From the NCBI RefSeq assembly GCF_037975245.1, contig NC_092562.1:14451521-14515520 (forward strand): a stretch of 64,000 nucleotides of DNA, in the 5' to 3' direction. This document shows, piece after piece, positions 1 to 33,690 of the stretch (the first letter of the stretch is position 1; every line of letters starts with the position of its first letter). Source of the DNA: Apostichopus japonicus (lineage: Eukaryota > Echinodermata > Holothuroidea > Aspidochirotida > Stichopodidae). A model generated the notes under the pieces. The model was not told the DNA's origin and ran no database searches. It was given only the letters and a program-made list of their open reading frames with translations. Both the position numbers and the translations under genes were made by a program.

Positions 1-211
1 TTCATCTATCTTGTGTGTTGCCAAGCTTTGCAAAACTGCAGATCAATTTTTGTATTTGGTAAAGAGAGCTACATATTTCAATGTATTTAATTAATTGTAC
101 ATGAATATGTCAAAGCAGATGGCATGATGCCATCAGAGTTTTCTGTTTGTAAATTTTTACTTGTCGATGTCATTATTTACTAATTAATTAAATGTATTAA
201 TTTTGTTTCAG

Positions 212-22000
<21,789 letters not shown>

Positions 22001-22840
22001 AAAACATGCAGCAGGGTCAAGAGGCTGTCTTAAATAGACTAAAATATCCAACATTCCCTGTCAAGTCTGGAGTCTTAATACACCAGAGTAGTCAGGACAC
22101 AGAGTTACTGCTACATATCCAAACGCATGGAAACATGCTGTGCAAACATTTCTTATGAAGTTATCTGTGTTGCCTCCAATTTTCAATATAAATGATACTT
22201 AAAGGGTGCTTAAAAGATGCTTAAAAGATGTTTAAAGATGCTTAAAAGATGCTGAAAGTTGCTTAAATGTTTCAAAGAGTAGTTTCCTAGAGATTGAGAT
22301 CATGGGAGTCATATTGAGACAGATTAAACTAGACGGACAATTTTTAGGAACATCTCAAAGAGGAATGATGTATCGAAAAAGTGGCTTTCAGATGATTGAA
22401 GTTTATAACATGGGTGACCACTATTGGACTTTCTAGCATATTTGGATGAAATAGTGGGATAACCTTAAAGAGATAAAAAAAATATGTATATATCAAAATG
22501 ACTGAATAGTCTTGGGAAGTTGATGGATGGTGACGTGTACTAATTGATTTTGTAAGTACTATATTTTAATATATCTAACCTTGATTCTGAAACAGACATA
22601 TGTTTTAAAATTGCTGTAAACCTATGGGTCTTTATATGTCAAATACTTTGTAATATCTGTTCACACCGAAGTCCCAGAAACCTCACAAGTAAGCTGCCGA
22701 TGCCAGACACGTTCCTGTTTTTGTGGGCTTTATAAAGTGGCCGACGGCTGGTTATACAGAGAATGGTCTTTACAGGCCAAATGTAGCTTCAAGTTTTGGT
22801 AAAGTTATAAAGTATGATGGAAGTTGTTATTTTAATAAAA
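22001..22840 (+). other. Gene A probable 3' UTR, proximal form
   Basis: Non-coding sequence after the stop. It contains a short imperfect tandem run of a GATGCTTAAAA-like unit (about 22200-22260), the second copy of a 230-bp dispersed repeat (22318-22549), and an AATAAA hexamer at 22834-22839 that could end a proximal transcript. A further AATAAA at 26359-26364, in a T-rich context typical of 3' ends, could mark a much longer UTR. No transcript evidence is available. Confidence 0.4.
22318..22549 (+). repeat. 230-bp dispersed repeat, copy 2 (3' UTR/flank)
   Basis: Partner of 13606-13827. It lies within the probable 3' UTR of gene A and includes the segment GGAATGATGTATCGAAAAAG. Confidence 0.8.
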
Positions 22841-22982
22841 TACAACATATATGCAATAATTAGTTCAAAGGAGCTTTCAAAATGGATTGTAAGGATGTAC
22901 ATTGGGTTTTTTAGTATTTTCCCAAGGGGTAGGAAACCATCAGAGGCTCACTCAAGACCCTATCGAAACTAACTCATACTAC

Positions 22983-23347
22983 AGGCATTGAAGACTCACC
23001 CCAAACCGAGTGCGGCCATCTGAAAAAGTTAACCTAATGTTGCTTGCAAGTGACGTTTTGTTTGTGTCGCTACAAAATGCAGACAGTAATGAAACGTGAT
23101 ACCTTGTTATCTTTAGCTGGACCTGAGATGTCCATCGCTGTATCGTTTATACACTGTGCCGTGGCTATTGACCGCAGCTGTATGTACTGACTGTACACTA
23201 GTGTCTAATTACCGACGGTAGCAAGCTGTGTGTGTATTTTCTGGGATAGATGGTGGGTGTCTAACACTTCTGTTACACCTCATTTGAAACTAGGTCAGAT
23301 TACCGGCATTGGACGTTTCTTTTTGCGGGAGTCTTCACACCCTTTAA
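22983..23347 (+). mobile_element. 365-bp MITE family M, copy 5
   Basis: Full-length copy in gene A's 3' flank, same orientation as the four intronic copies. TTAA is intact on the right only. Its internal sequence is very close to copies 2 and 4. Confidence 0.85.
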
Positions 23348-24842
23348 GCCTTCTCTATTCGATAAGTGTCCAGAGAATTGCAAAGCAGGTGAGTAATTGC
23401 AGTACCATTCCTGCTCCAGAAACCACCACTTATGGTCCCCATCCACAGACGAGACTGTACCTCAGCATCTGAACACTTGTTCAATTACTGAGGGAGGTGA
23501 TGGTACCTCATTCATCATCAATGCAGCTATGGTTTCTGTTTCTGTTAAAAACCCCTCTCGGGTATCACGACGAGGATGTCGGTCCGAATGCAGCAGTGCT
23601 AGTAACAATGCGTGGGCAATCTAGTTTTAAACACCTCAAGACTAGGGCTCTCCTTAACGGCCGAAGATTGCGTATTCCAGTCTTTTATAGTCCTAGGATC
23701 GAAACTATACTATACTGAAGCATGATGATTATGTGGAATTTGAGTATAGCGGCGTACGTCTCCCTGGTTTCAAGAAGGGATTAGTCTTGTTTGGGACTGC
23801 AACTAGGCCATTAATAATTTGATAGAAAAGCATGAGTCTGGCCCTTTTCCTTCTGTCTATGAGGGGTTCTCATTTCAAAGTCTTTTAAGATCTCAGTGAC
23901 GCTGGATTGCCTACGGGAATCACGAGTGGTGATCAATTAAGTTCTTTCGAAATAACCAAACCCCAATTCACAAACCAGAAATACCAAATCCATGAACGAT
24001 CTCCACTCAGCAACACTGCAAAACGGATGGCAGTTTTGATTAGGGTGAAGGGAATCTGGTTCCTGCATGGACGGACGGTGAGGCTTTGAACCAGAAAACT
24101 AAGTTTAGGACGGACACTGTAACTGCTATACAAGCCTCCTGTGCTTATACCATTTTATAGTTGTTGTATCATACTGTCAGTGCAACGTTATCATGTTCAT
24201 ACCATTTTTCTTTATTTTTTTAATTCTCTCATAATATTTTATTCTTTTGCGAACAAAAAGCTCAAAAATTAATTCCACATCGTAAGATTCCTTGACAATA
24301 TTGCACAATTTTTCTTCTTAATTCATGGTTTTATCCACTACTTTTGTTATTATTGTTAATAATGGAGTATATATATATAGTGTTTCATATTATTTCCAGG
24401 TATAAATGTTGTATTATACATATTTAAGCAGAAGATATTTTCTATATAAAAAGCAAATATTGTAAAAATATGATTATGAAATATTCGATTCATTCATGGA
24501 GAGAATAACATAATTGATGAACAAATATACTGAGCCTGTGAAGAGTTTTAAACCTTGCAGCACTATGTGGGGAAGGGGAACGCTTAATATTAACTTCTGA
24601 TCTTAGCATATGTTACGTAGTTTGCGGTAATAAGTTCAGGACACAGTGTTATTCGATGCTTTTCTTCTTTATATTATATCGGACCCCACGAAATACCACC
24701 ACTTCTTTTTACAACTCCGAAAACACCAAGCCGTCATTAGCAACGCCTACTATCTTCCCCACAACACTTTCACCTCTGTCCTATAGCACAACCTTGGCTT
24801 CTCCCATTCCTTTTCTCTCGTTAATACTTTTTTTAAGAAAAG
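23348..24842. other. Unassigned 3' flank of gene A
   Basis: Several short open frames (23397-23718) in different phases carry no domain I recognise and look like decayed repeat. The remainder to 24640 is AT-rich. Confidence 0.3.
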
Positions 24843-25021
24843 TCACCCAGGAAAGAACCTGGGCACGAAACCCAAACTACTGAACGACTGATACGCTCTC
24901 AACCCCAGTCCCCTTGCATCGAGACTGTGGCTGTGTGATCATCGTCGGGTGTGTATCACCATTCCCCTCGAAAGGGAATAGATACTAGGCATGATCTTTA
25001 GCCAAAAGGCCTAAAAGCGAT
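24843..25021 (-). ncRNA. U2 snRNA-like sequence, probable pseudogene or snRNA-headed repeat
   Basis: On the minus strand from 25021 the first 46 nt follow the 5' end of U2 snRNA: ATCGCTT, then GGCCTTTTGGCTAA, GATCA and TAGTATCTATTC, with only about six mismatches and one inserted A relative to the conserved U2 5' domain. Beyond 24976 it departs from U2: a hairpin ATTCCC..GGGGAAT (24961-24979), and near 24845-24862 a hairpin CCCAGG..CCTGGG. The canonical Sm site is not seen, and the branch-point-recognition bases are changed (CTAGTA). It is therefore unlikely to be a functional U2 gene; it may be a retro-pseudogene or the head of a SINE. Confidence 0.5.
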
Positions 25022-27331
25022 CTCTCGTTAATATGTTCGCTCCTCAACTCACAAAAGCCACAGCCCAACTGCCCTAAACCCTTCTACCTTCCTCTCCTCA
25101 TCTCTAGCTTTATACTTTAACCCTATTAACAAGTCTTTACATGTCTAAATAATCCCAGCTTTTTAATCTGGGCCTTAAGCTACCCCTGGGACATTCTTAA
25201 GCAGTTTTCTTCTCCTTACTTGCAGACTTCATAACAGCGTATGTCTGTGCCTACTTTATATAGAAATCGGGCAATCAGGGAAAGTGCACAGGACCCTGAT
25301 CATAAGCAGTAGCGGGGGGGGGGGGGGGGGCAGCTGGTCCACCAGGGGCAGACTCACCTGTTGGAGACTGCCCAAGTAGTAATGGAGATGTGTTGGTGGG
25401 GCAATAGCTTCCATAACCTCCAAGTCGAATCCGAAACTTAGTATGATTGAGTACAAGTTGTATGAATGTTGCGGTCTTTATCAAGTATGTCAATTAAGTT
25501 GATTTAGGTCAGCTTGGGCGGCTAAAACTCAACACATTATCTCAGACAGGGGCTACCTAAAATCTGACTTGTTTTATTGCTGGCAAATTCCAGTGGAAGC
25601 GTGGAATTGAAATCAGTTTAGCCCAGATCACTGTCACTCTATCCCTGCTAGTACCATAAATTAATATTTCCAAAAAGAGAATTCTCCAAAAGAGGTAACC
25701 TGGAAATTTCTGTATTTACTCTGAAATTTCCTGAGTGTGCAGTCTGTAATTCCATATGTGAACTGCATGCATATTGGGTCCTGAACTCACTCTCAATTAT
25801 ACTCAGAATATCGATGTATGTGTGGGGAAAGGGCAGGGGTAAGAATTTCTCATTGTGCAAGTTTGACATTGTTGAAATTGCACAAGCATCGGCCATTGTC
25901 GCACAAATAACAGAACTTACCACAAAGTAATTTTTTATATATATTTTATATGTCCGTTGAGAATTGCTGTTTGGATTGCTAAATCTGTAAATCATATAAT
26001 TGTCCTAGAATCACAAAGCTAAAGACACTCAATTATGTATTAACTTGAGACAAACGTTTTGACTTATAATCATGTGTATTTTATGCACAGTTTTGTATCT
26101 ATTTTTGTGCAATTATTTTCTTGTATGTTCTGTGTTCTTTCTTCTTCCTTAATTAAAAATGATAAAGATGTTTATTCCAAATAAATGTAAATATTTTTTT
26201 TTTTTTGCTAGGCAAAGTTGAAAGTATTCTAAGATATAATTTTATATATAGGCCTACTATAATTTGTTTAAGGATTAATATTTGTAAAAGATGATTCACA
26301 GTTGGAATTGATTGAATGAAAGATTTTCTTGTTCTAACAATGGTTACTCTGGTCTTTCAATAAAGGTGAATTTAATGTGAATTAAATATGAATTGAATAT
26401 CTTCATTTAGTATTCTTATCTCTCATTTACTAAATTAAGATGCCTTTCTTCCGATTTTTGGCGGAAATCTGATTTCCCCTCCCACATAAACCAATAAATC
26501 TCCTGATTTTCTTTCACCCTTTTCCATTGTCATATTTTTATTTTGACCAATGAATTCGGAAACCATTCTTTTATAAACAAAAATTTAAAAAACAGCATAA
26601 AGAAAAATCTAGTCCCATTTATCACAGAGTACGTAAGTTTCATTTAACGGTTCGTTTTAACCCAATGGGGATCATTTCCTATGGTTCTGTCTTATAGATA
26701 TCCATTGATCACTATACTGAACGACTGGAATTAAACCCAATACCAAACTTTCGAAACTTCACACAAGAGTACTGTACTGATCACGTGTTAGTGTATATAG
26801 ATCACAGTAATTTCTGCGGTACCGCATATTGTGGAATCTTACATCAATCGCATAGAAGATGTTACTAATTTGTCACTTGTCAGAATAAACAGAAATGACG
26901 ATATCCAAAAAAGTGAAGGAAAGTTTTCATTGGAGCTGACTTTAGTAAAGATACAGTAATTACAACGGTCTTATTACTCCATACACATCTCATCTGAAAC
27001 TAAATCTGCTAGGTATAACCATTAAATTTTACATGATTTATATATTATATATATGTACAGCGCCACCAATTTTGAGTTGCTATTGCTAACTAGGAAGGCC
27101 AACGTTAGAACGCTTCTCTCCGCTCGGTCACGGCAATTGGTCTGTTTATTGCTAACCAGTTTGAAAGTCACAATGCGATGATAAATGTAAGTCTTTCGAA
27201 CATTTCTTTAGATTTTCATACGTTGATTTGCCTTGTAATTTGTTGTCAACTAGCTGTCTTGATTCACATTTGGTTGTCTTGTTGTAATGCCTGGTAGAGG
27301 TCGCCATTTTGTTGCTCTGTCCTTTTACTAA
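25022..27331. other. Unassigned spacer before the pogo element
   Basis: Holds a run of 18 G (25315-25330 area), AT-rich sequence, the AATAAA at 26359 and a moderately GC-richer stretch at 27080-27190 ending in ATAAATGTAAGT, a possible 5' exon donor with no downstream partner identified. Confidence 0.3.
26359..26364 (+). terminator. Candidate distal polyadenylation hexamer
   Basis: AATAAA followed by a GT/T-rich stretch (about 26365-26400), the layout of a cleavage/polyadenylation site on the + strand. It could serve gene A with a 3' UTR of about 4.3 kb, or an unrecognised transcript. Confidence 0.3.
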
Positions 27332-27378
27332 GTATAGTCCATCGAGGTAAATGATTCATTTACCTCGATGGTATAGTC
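27332..27378. repeat. 31-bp perfect hairpin flanked by 8-bp direct repeats
   Basis: 15-bp arms CATCGAGGTAAATGA and TCATTTACCTCGATG with a single-base centre (27340-27370), sitting exactly between two copies of GTATAGTC (27332-27339, 27371-27378). It abuts the left end of the pogo element. Confidence 0.85.
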
Positions 27379-27422
27379 AGTAGGGCGAAGTTCGGAACAC
27401 TGCGAAGTTCGGACACCCCTAA

Positions 27423-28528
27423 TGCAGGCGTCACACTGTCGCGAAGTTGACACCAGATGGCCATACGAATATGGAATTTTGAATTTCGCACGAAGATGGC
27501 CCCGAACTTGGTCAACAGCCAATCAACAGCCGAAGCAAGTACGATGCCTACAGAAGGTCACACGATGGCACCCGAACCACACACGAAGGCAACACGAAGA
27601 TGTGCATTTCTATTTAAGTAGTTTACCCGCAGGACACACGAATGCCACACGATGGCTACACGACGACGTATTGGTAAGTACATTGTCGAATGCTAGAAAG
27701 GCAAATAGCAAGAAATGACAAAGTGAAATCAAATAATGCTCTGTTATTGTGAGAGGATGTGCTGGGCCTGTAAGAAGTGCTCATCATGTTCTCTGAGGTA
27801 CATCAAAAGAAGCAATGCTGCTGCTTTCTTTTTCCTGGTTGTCTCATCACCAAAGTATGCCATTCTGCAGGAACTGAATTGTGGTTAGTTGTGATTGTGA
27901 TTGTAGCTTTGGGAGTTACACACGCCTCTACTCTGTAGAGTTGCTTAGGACTGTCTGTGGAAGATTCTTTGAGACTGGCCTTTATATGTCCACGTTACCA
28001 TGACACCTGGGAAACGCTTGAGGCTGACAAATTCGGCTGTCGTCGCCGACACCGTGGTCCCATCTCGATGTCATCGTATTATAATACGATGGTTACTCGA
28101 CGGCATTGAGAGGGCTTCACGTATTCGTGTTACCTTCATAAGACAATCGGGCAGCTTCTTGTTTCCTTCGTATTGTCTTCGTGAGGCGAAAATGCCCGAT
28201 GGTACCGATGATCACACGAAGTTAAAAAGAAGATGACACGATTTGATAAGATGCCCTCACGATGGCCTTACGAAGGGCAAAATGGACACACGAATTCAAC
28301 ACGAAAATGAACCTTCGCAAGTTCTTCGGGCAATTTTTTGGCATGCCAAAGATTTTGCCAACACTCACGAAGTTGCTGCCGGAGCCTGAAAAACTCCACC
28401 GGCGGTCATACGATGGCTTAAGATGCCCTCACGAATGGCCCGATGTTTTTACGATCAGAGCCGAATTTGAACATTTTCTTTATCGTGTGTCCATCTGATG
28501 TCAACTTCGGGACAGTGTGACGCCAGCA
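27423..28528. mobile_element. 1.1-kb MITE, Harbinger-like, nested in the pogo element
   Basis: Terminal inverted repeats of about 50 bp, starting TGCAGGCGTCACACTGTC at the left and reading TGCTGGCGTCACACTGTC inward from the right. Three-base flanks TAA at 27420-27422 and 28529-28531 match as a target duplication, as in PIF/Harbinger elements. The interior is unusual: dozens of CACGAA, CACGATGG and CGAAG words in both halves, suggesting binding-site arrays. No transposase is encoded. Confidence 0.8.
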
Positions 28529-28611
28529 TAATACACGATTTCACCATGACAACCTATAGCAACAGCCAATTTCACGAAAAACTACGAAGATACAGATACT
28601 TTCTCACCAAA

Positions 28612-31091
28612 ATGACCCGTGTGCAAGTAAGTACTTACATATTTGTCAATAAAAGGACGTTTTCCTTCCCCAAAACACACCAAGAGTATCACCAATAAGG
28701 TCAGATGCAATTTTGAAGCCAAATTTCAGCTTTTTCTTGTCCCGCATCCCGCCGTAATCTTTCCTTCTAATGAATTCTGTCGTCTGCGTCATGGAACAAA
28801 GGTCGTAGTGCAAATAACATACAAATAGGCGGAGCCTAAGCTGTTTTGACACCGCCCACAAACAATCTTACTTAGGAAATTAAAGAAACCGTTCATCCAT
28901 TTTTATTCAGTTAATCAGTTATCAATCGTCCAATGAAACATTTGGGATATGACCTAGAAAGTCCAAGATATTGCGAGATATATTCATAATGGGGATAGAG
29001 CAGAGTTATAGAAACAGAAACATGTTTATTGTGGATAGGTCCTGAGCAATTTGTATACAGGCTCAGGGAGGGGGGGGGGGTTGTTCAGGGTCTTGGTAGT
29101 TTGTCATATTGTTTATTTATAGACGGGATACAAGATTGTCATTCGATCATGCATGGTCCCAAAAATGTGTTTGCAGCCGACATAAAATTTCAAAGCTTCT
29201 AACGTTAAAGTTTTCAGTGCAGGATGAAATCCTACCAAGAATCTAATATTTCTTTTTGTTTTAGGCAAAGAGATACCAACAGTATGAGGAGAACAACATG
29301 CTCAGGGCCTTGCACTTAGTGAGGAACAGAAGATGGGCAGTGAGGAAGGCTGCCATAATATGCGGTGTGCCAAGGAGCAGTCTGTATGATAAAGTTACAG
29401 GGCGAAGTAAAGTTGACATACAACAAGGTGCTCCAACTTTATTTACAAAGGAAGAGGAGAAGCTTTTAGCTGATCATGCAAAGTATTTTGCTAAATTCCC
29501 TACCCACTCGGCAGAAAGAAGTTTTTACGCCTGGCTACAAACTCTGCTATCTTTGCGGGCAAGAAACCTGACGGGAGTCGGGTGATTACCGACGCATGGC
29601 TCCAACGTTATTTAAAGCGATAGCCAGAGCTAAAGTTAACCAAACCACAGAAGCTGGGAATAAAGAGTTCACACGCTATGTCAAGAGAAACCGTGGACAG
29701 CTACTTTAATGAGCTGGAAACAATCATCAACAAATATTCCTTAACAGATAAACCCCACCTGATATTCAACGTTGATGAAACTGGGTTTCAGACAGATCAT
29801 TCTCCGTCCAAATGCATTGCCCCTCGAAACCTCAGACCTCTGAATACAATAACATCTGAGAGGGGTGCTCTAACAACCGTCCTCGCCACTGGTAACACCG
29901 CTGGAAATGCCATGCCCTCGTTTTTCATTTATAAAGGAAAATGTTTAATGGACGAACTCAAAGAAGGTGCTTAAACCTGGAAGTAAATTCCACATGTCTG
30001 ACAGTGGATGGAGCAACGGCAACATTTTTCAGACATACCTCGAAGAGCATTTCCTGCAATTCATCCCGAACCGAAATGCTGATCAGCATGCTCTTTTGCT
30101 GTATGATGGACACAACTGCCATATTTCAGTGCCACTCATCGAGATCGCGAAGTCACATACTGTAACATATTTCTATTTGTTTTACCTCCCCATACAAGCC
30201 ATGTGCTTCAACCTCTTGACAAGGGTATTTTCAGCCCTTTGAAATCCCACTACAATTCTGAGTGTGAAAGACATATGAGAGAAAACCCAGGAGATATAAT
30301 AACGCGATATAACATGACAAAACTTATTTCGCGGAGTTATGCAAAGGCATTTTCACCATCAAACCTATTCACTGCCTTCAAATCTACAGGAATATTTCCA
30401 ACAAACCGAAATATTATCAGTGAAGCGCATTTCAGTATTGCTGAAAAAGTTAAAGAAAACAACAGCATCCCTAAAGGTACAAAAACCTGCTTCCACGAAA
30501 AGCAACAAAGAAGTCCCAGGAAAACTTGCTGAATATTTGCAAAGTCAGCTACCAGCACCTCAACCTGTTCCGAATCAGCTAAAAGCCAAACGTAAATATT
30601 CTTACCGTCCTGGAGGTGTTGCAATTACAGAAGATTGAATTCTTCTAAAAATACGGAAAGTTGTTGATGACAAAGAAAAAAGTACAAAATCTAAAAGGTC
30701 TAAAGGAAAGAGTAAGCTGGATTGAAAGAGTAAACTGGATGGAAAACATAAATTAATAACAACAAGTGACATCACTACCACCAGCACAGGGACAACTGCA
30801 GCAATACATCTTCATAGCCCCACACTTGGTGTAAACCCTCCAATTACCGAAACAGAAGTGATAGATCGATGACTCCACGGAAGAGGAAAATTGCCGTGTT
30901 TGTACAGTAGGAGATTTTCACCCCCAGAAACGAGAAATATTCTTCGAACTGAAATAAAATTTGTAGACTGGGCACAGTGTTGTGCTTGCCCTAATTGGGT
31001 CCATTTACAGTTCTGCACGAACAAAACACAAGCAGATCTAACTCATTCCCAACTGTTTTACTGCCCCTATTGTAAAATTCAAGAAGAATAA
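28612..31091 (+). pseudogene. pogo-like transposase pseudogene
   Basis: The start exon 28612-28626 encodes MTRVQ before GTAAGT; intron to 29264; exon 2 resumes AKRYQQYEENNMLRALHLV, then a psq-type helix-turn-helix (AVRKAAIICGVPRSSLYDKV). Downstream: LQRYLKR then a TAG stop (29621-29623), HAMSRETVDSYFNE, first catalytic Asp in FNVDETGF (29774), second Asp in LLYDGHNCH (30105), third Asp in QPLDKGIFSPLK (30218), then EFNSE/NPGD and FKSTGIFP segments typical of pogo/jerky transposases. The C-terminus shows CRVC ... CCACPNWVH ... FYCPYC (30892-31075), a PHD-like zinc finger. Frame changes near 29548, 29970, 30190 and about 30955 plus the stop make it non-functional. Confidence 0.88.
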
Positions 31092-31915
31092 AAAGCTTCT
31101 TTTTTTTTCAAAATCAAACTGGACTAACCACTTCGACATCCAAAATGTAACTCATTACCCCTTTAATGACGGAGATCTATGAAATCTGTTATAATTACTG
31201 AAAGAGCAACTGGACCACCAATTTCATCAGCGCCACACTGTGGGCTGGGTGTCCGAACTTCGCAATACTAGAGCAAAGAAATACCAGTTCCACAATCGCG
31301 AAGAATCTTCTTGGAATACAACGTGAAAACAGTTTGCAGGAAAGAAAGTTTGGCCGTGTATCGTACTATAACAAACTTCTCCAACCATATCAAGTATATT
31401 TTCAGGTGATTTATACCAGAGGATTTAGTTTTGGGGTGTTTTAAGTCTTAGGTGTCCGAACTTTGAAGTGACCATGCTACTGTAATACCGTGTATGTACT
31501 GCTGGTGTAATTGAAAGGCAAAGCAACATAAATGAGAGTAAATGATTAAGTGGAGAGTGTATACAACTACTTTATTCAGTCATTTTCTATAAGATTTCAT
31601 GTTTATACTTCATGTTTTGTTACAGAATTGAATGGCAACGTTTGCGAAACTTCACAAATAAATTCATCTTAAAGTTAAACTTATAAAGGGCGTCTGCTAT
31701 ATCATTACCCGTGTAGACGTTTGAACACTTTTCTACTATAACTTTACAGATTTGAAAGTATGTATGCCATGAAACTAGCAATGTGAAAGGCAGTTTCAAA
31801 AGCAGTCAGTGGTTTGCATTAAGTTTGAATAATATGTACAGTATGTAGGTTGCACTGGTAATATAAATTTACATTTTAGGATAGGAGGATATGTCCATGA
31901 GCATCAAATTTAATA

Positions 31916-32462
31916 CAGACCCGTCAACTCTCCCGGTTTTACTGGGATTTCCCGTTTTTTACCCGAATCTCCCGGCCTCCCGGTTTCATGTTCAATTCTC
32001 CCGGTTTTTTAATGTTTCATCACTTGCGACATTTCTGAAAATAGCCAACAATTAGTCCTATTCTTAGTAATTCCCCACAGTAACTCTGAACAGGAAAGGC
32101 TATTCACTGTAGTTTGCAAGAACAAGGCAGACAGTTGGTCAAGTCTAAAGCTTGATGGGACTCTATCTAGCATACCAGGCATGAAGTCACAGTACCCAGA
32201 TTCCACTGTTCCCTGTTTCAAATGGAAGCCTACTTAAGAAACCCTGTAGAAAGTGAAGCGAGCTGCTGTAAACTACAACAAGAAACACTGATTGGATGAT
32301 TCTCTCACAGTATTGCATAAGTAGACTATACTTATTTAGGAGTATTTATATCATTTCAGTTTAAAATTACCAACCTCCCTATTTTCCCCCTGTTCTCCCT
32401 ATTTTTTGGCTCTGAAAAATGTTATTCTCCCTATTTTGGGGTCAAACAGGTTGACAGATCTG
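31916..32462 (+). mobile_element. hAT remnant with CAGAYCYGTCAAC ends
   Basis: Ends CAGACCCGTCAAC and (inverted) CAGATCTGTCAAC, 11 of 13 matching. Contains repeated CTCCCGGTTTT and CTCCCTATTTT words near both ends and a hAT transposase C-terminal fragment at 32055-32237. The flanking 8 bp do not match, so the target duplication is lost or the ends are slightly off. Confidence 0.65.
32055..32237 (+). pseudogene. hAT transposase C-terminal dimerisation fragment
   Basis: Frame from 32055 to the TAA at 32235 reads VLFLVIPHSNSEQERLFTVV and continues CKNKADSWSSLKLDGTLSSI. The pattern PHSN..QERLF..V.KNK......LDGTLSS matches the hAT family dimerisation region. Only this last part remains; the helix-turn-helix/BED and catalytic regions are missing. 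Confidence 0.7.
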
Positions 32463-33062
32463 TAACACTTAAATGCAACATAGACTAACGTTAGGCCCTA
32501 GCTTAGGCGTCTCTGTGCATGTAGAGTATGTAACTTAGGATACGGAAACCCAGTGCTTTATTGCCTATCTCTCTTTGGACGATCTCAGAGCCACTGACAG
32601 ACAGCCAATTGCAGATTATGTTTTTTGAACTGCTAGCTTAACGTTAGTAACATCTCTGGATAATAGTTTAAGACCCTTCAGCCTAGTGTATATAGTTATA
32701 ACATAATAGTGGCCATCATCATTGCCTATAATCATTACAGCTTTTTAAGTAATAAAAGTAAATTTACTTTTATGAAGGACACATCTCCTTTTTATACTCA
32801 AGGAAACAAATGTACACAATTGGATAGTACTAGTACAACATCTATTTCAGGTGAGAACGATCATTACAAGTTATATTGGCTGGTGAAGTGTTTACATATG
32901 AAAAAAAAAATCTACGATTCTTAATATTAAAAGTATACAATGTAAATATATAGTGGATACCATTGAAAGATAAAGGTGTTCCCAGGACATATAAACCATA
33001 TTGGCCCTTCCCAACATCCCCAACACCTCTCCTTGCAGCCTTGTAATTCTCAACAGCTTTTA

Positions 33063-33690
33063 CATGACCTTTCGGTATTGTGATTCAGAGCATTTATAAA
33101 TTCCCATCCCTATTTTCAACCTTCAACTTGCATCATCCAGTGTAGCAACATTCCAAATAACAAAAATTGGGAAATCTTACACCAAAAGTCAAATATGGCA
33201 CCTTAGAAATCTTCTTTTTTGATTACTTTTGATACTCAAAGTCAAATCAAATGCTGAGTCCTGCTTAAAGTGCCTTCTCACTGACCCCCTCCCCCCTCCT
33301 TTCACTCACTCCACCAATCCTATTTTCAACCTTCAACTCCCATAATCCAAGCAACATTCCAAATTACAACTGGGAAATCTTTACACCAAAAGTCAAATAT
33401 GGCGTCTCTGAAAATTCTTCTGCACCATAGGTACTAAGAATGCATTCTCCACATTTGATTACTTGTGATACTCAAAGCCAAATCAAATGCTGAGTCCTGC
33501 TTAAAATGCCTTCTCACTGACCCCCCTCCCCCCTCCTTTCACTCACTCCACCAATCCCATTTTTAACCTTCAACTCCCATAATCCAGGCAACATTCCAAA
33601 TTACAATCGGGAAATCTTACACCAAAAGTCAAATATGGCACCTTAGAAAATCTTGTGAGCCATAGGTACTAAGAAAACAAAGTTTGTAAT
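33063..33690. repeat. Tandem repeat, three units of about 210-240 bp
   Basis: Anchor segments ACACCAAAAGTCAAATATGG recur at about 33178, 33385 and 33622, each preceded by CAACATTCCAAAT and followed by TCTT. C-rich blocks CTGACCCCCTCCCCCCTCC separate the units. Confidence 0.85.

Larger units (their letters stand above)
27378..31482 (+). mobile_element. pogo-type (Tc1/mariner superfamily) DNA transposon, decayed
   Basis: About 4.1 kb bounded by CAGTAG (27378) and CTACTG (31482); the right end abuts TA, the left TA is displaced by two bases. Both ends carry copies of GCGAAGTTCGGA: two direct copies at the left (27383-27415) and inverted copies at the right (about 31248-31267 and 31451-31467), likely transposase binding sites. 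Inside is a pogo-like transposase pseudogene with N-terminal helix-turn-helix, DDE catalytic core and a C-terminal PHD-like finger. A MITE is nested at 27423-28528. Confidence 0.8.

Noticed and set aside
32009-32221. 70-codon minus-strand frame
   Set aside because: It is the antisense of the hAT dimerisation fragment at 32055-32237.
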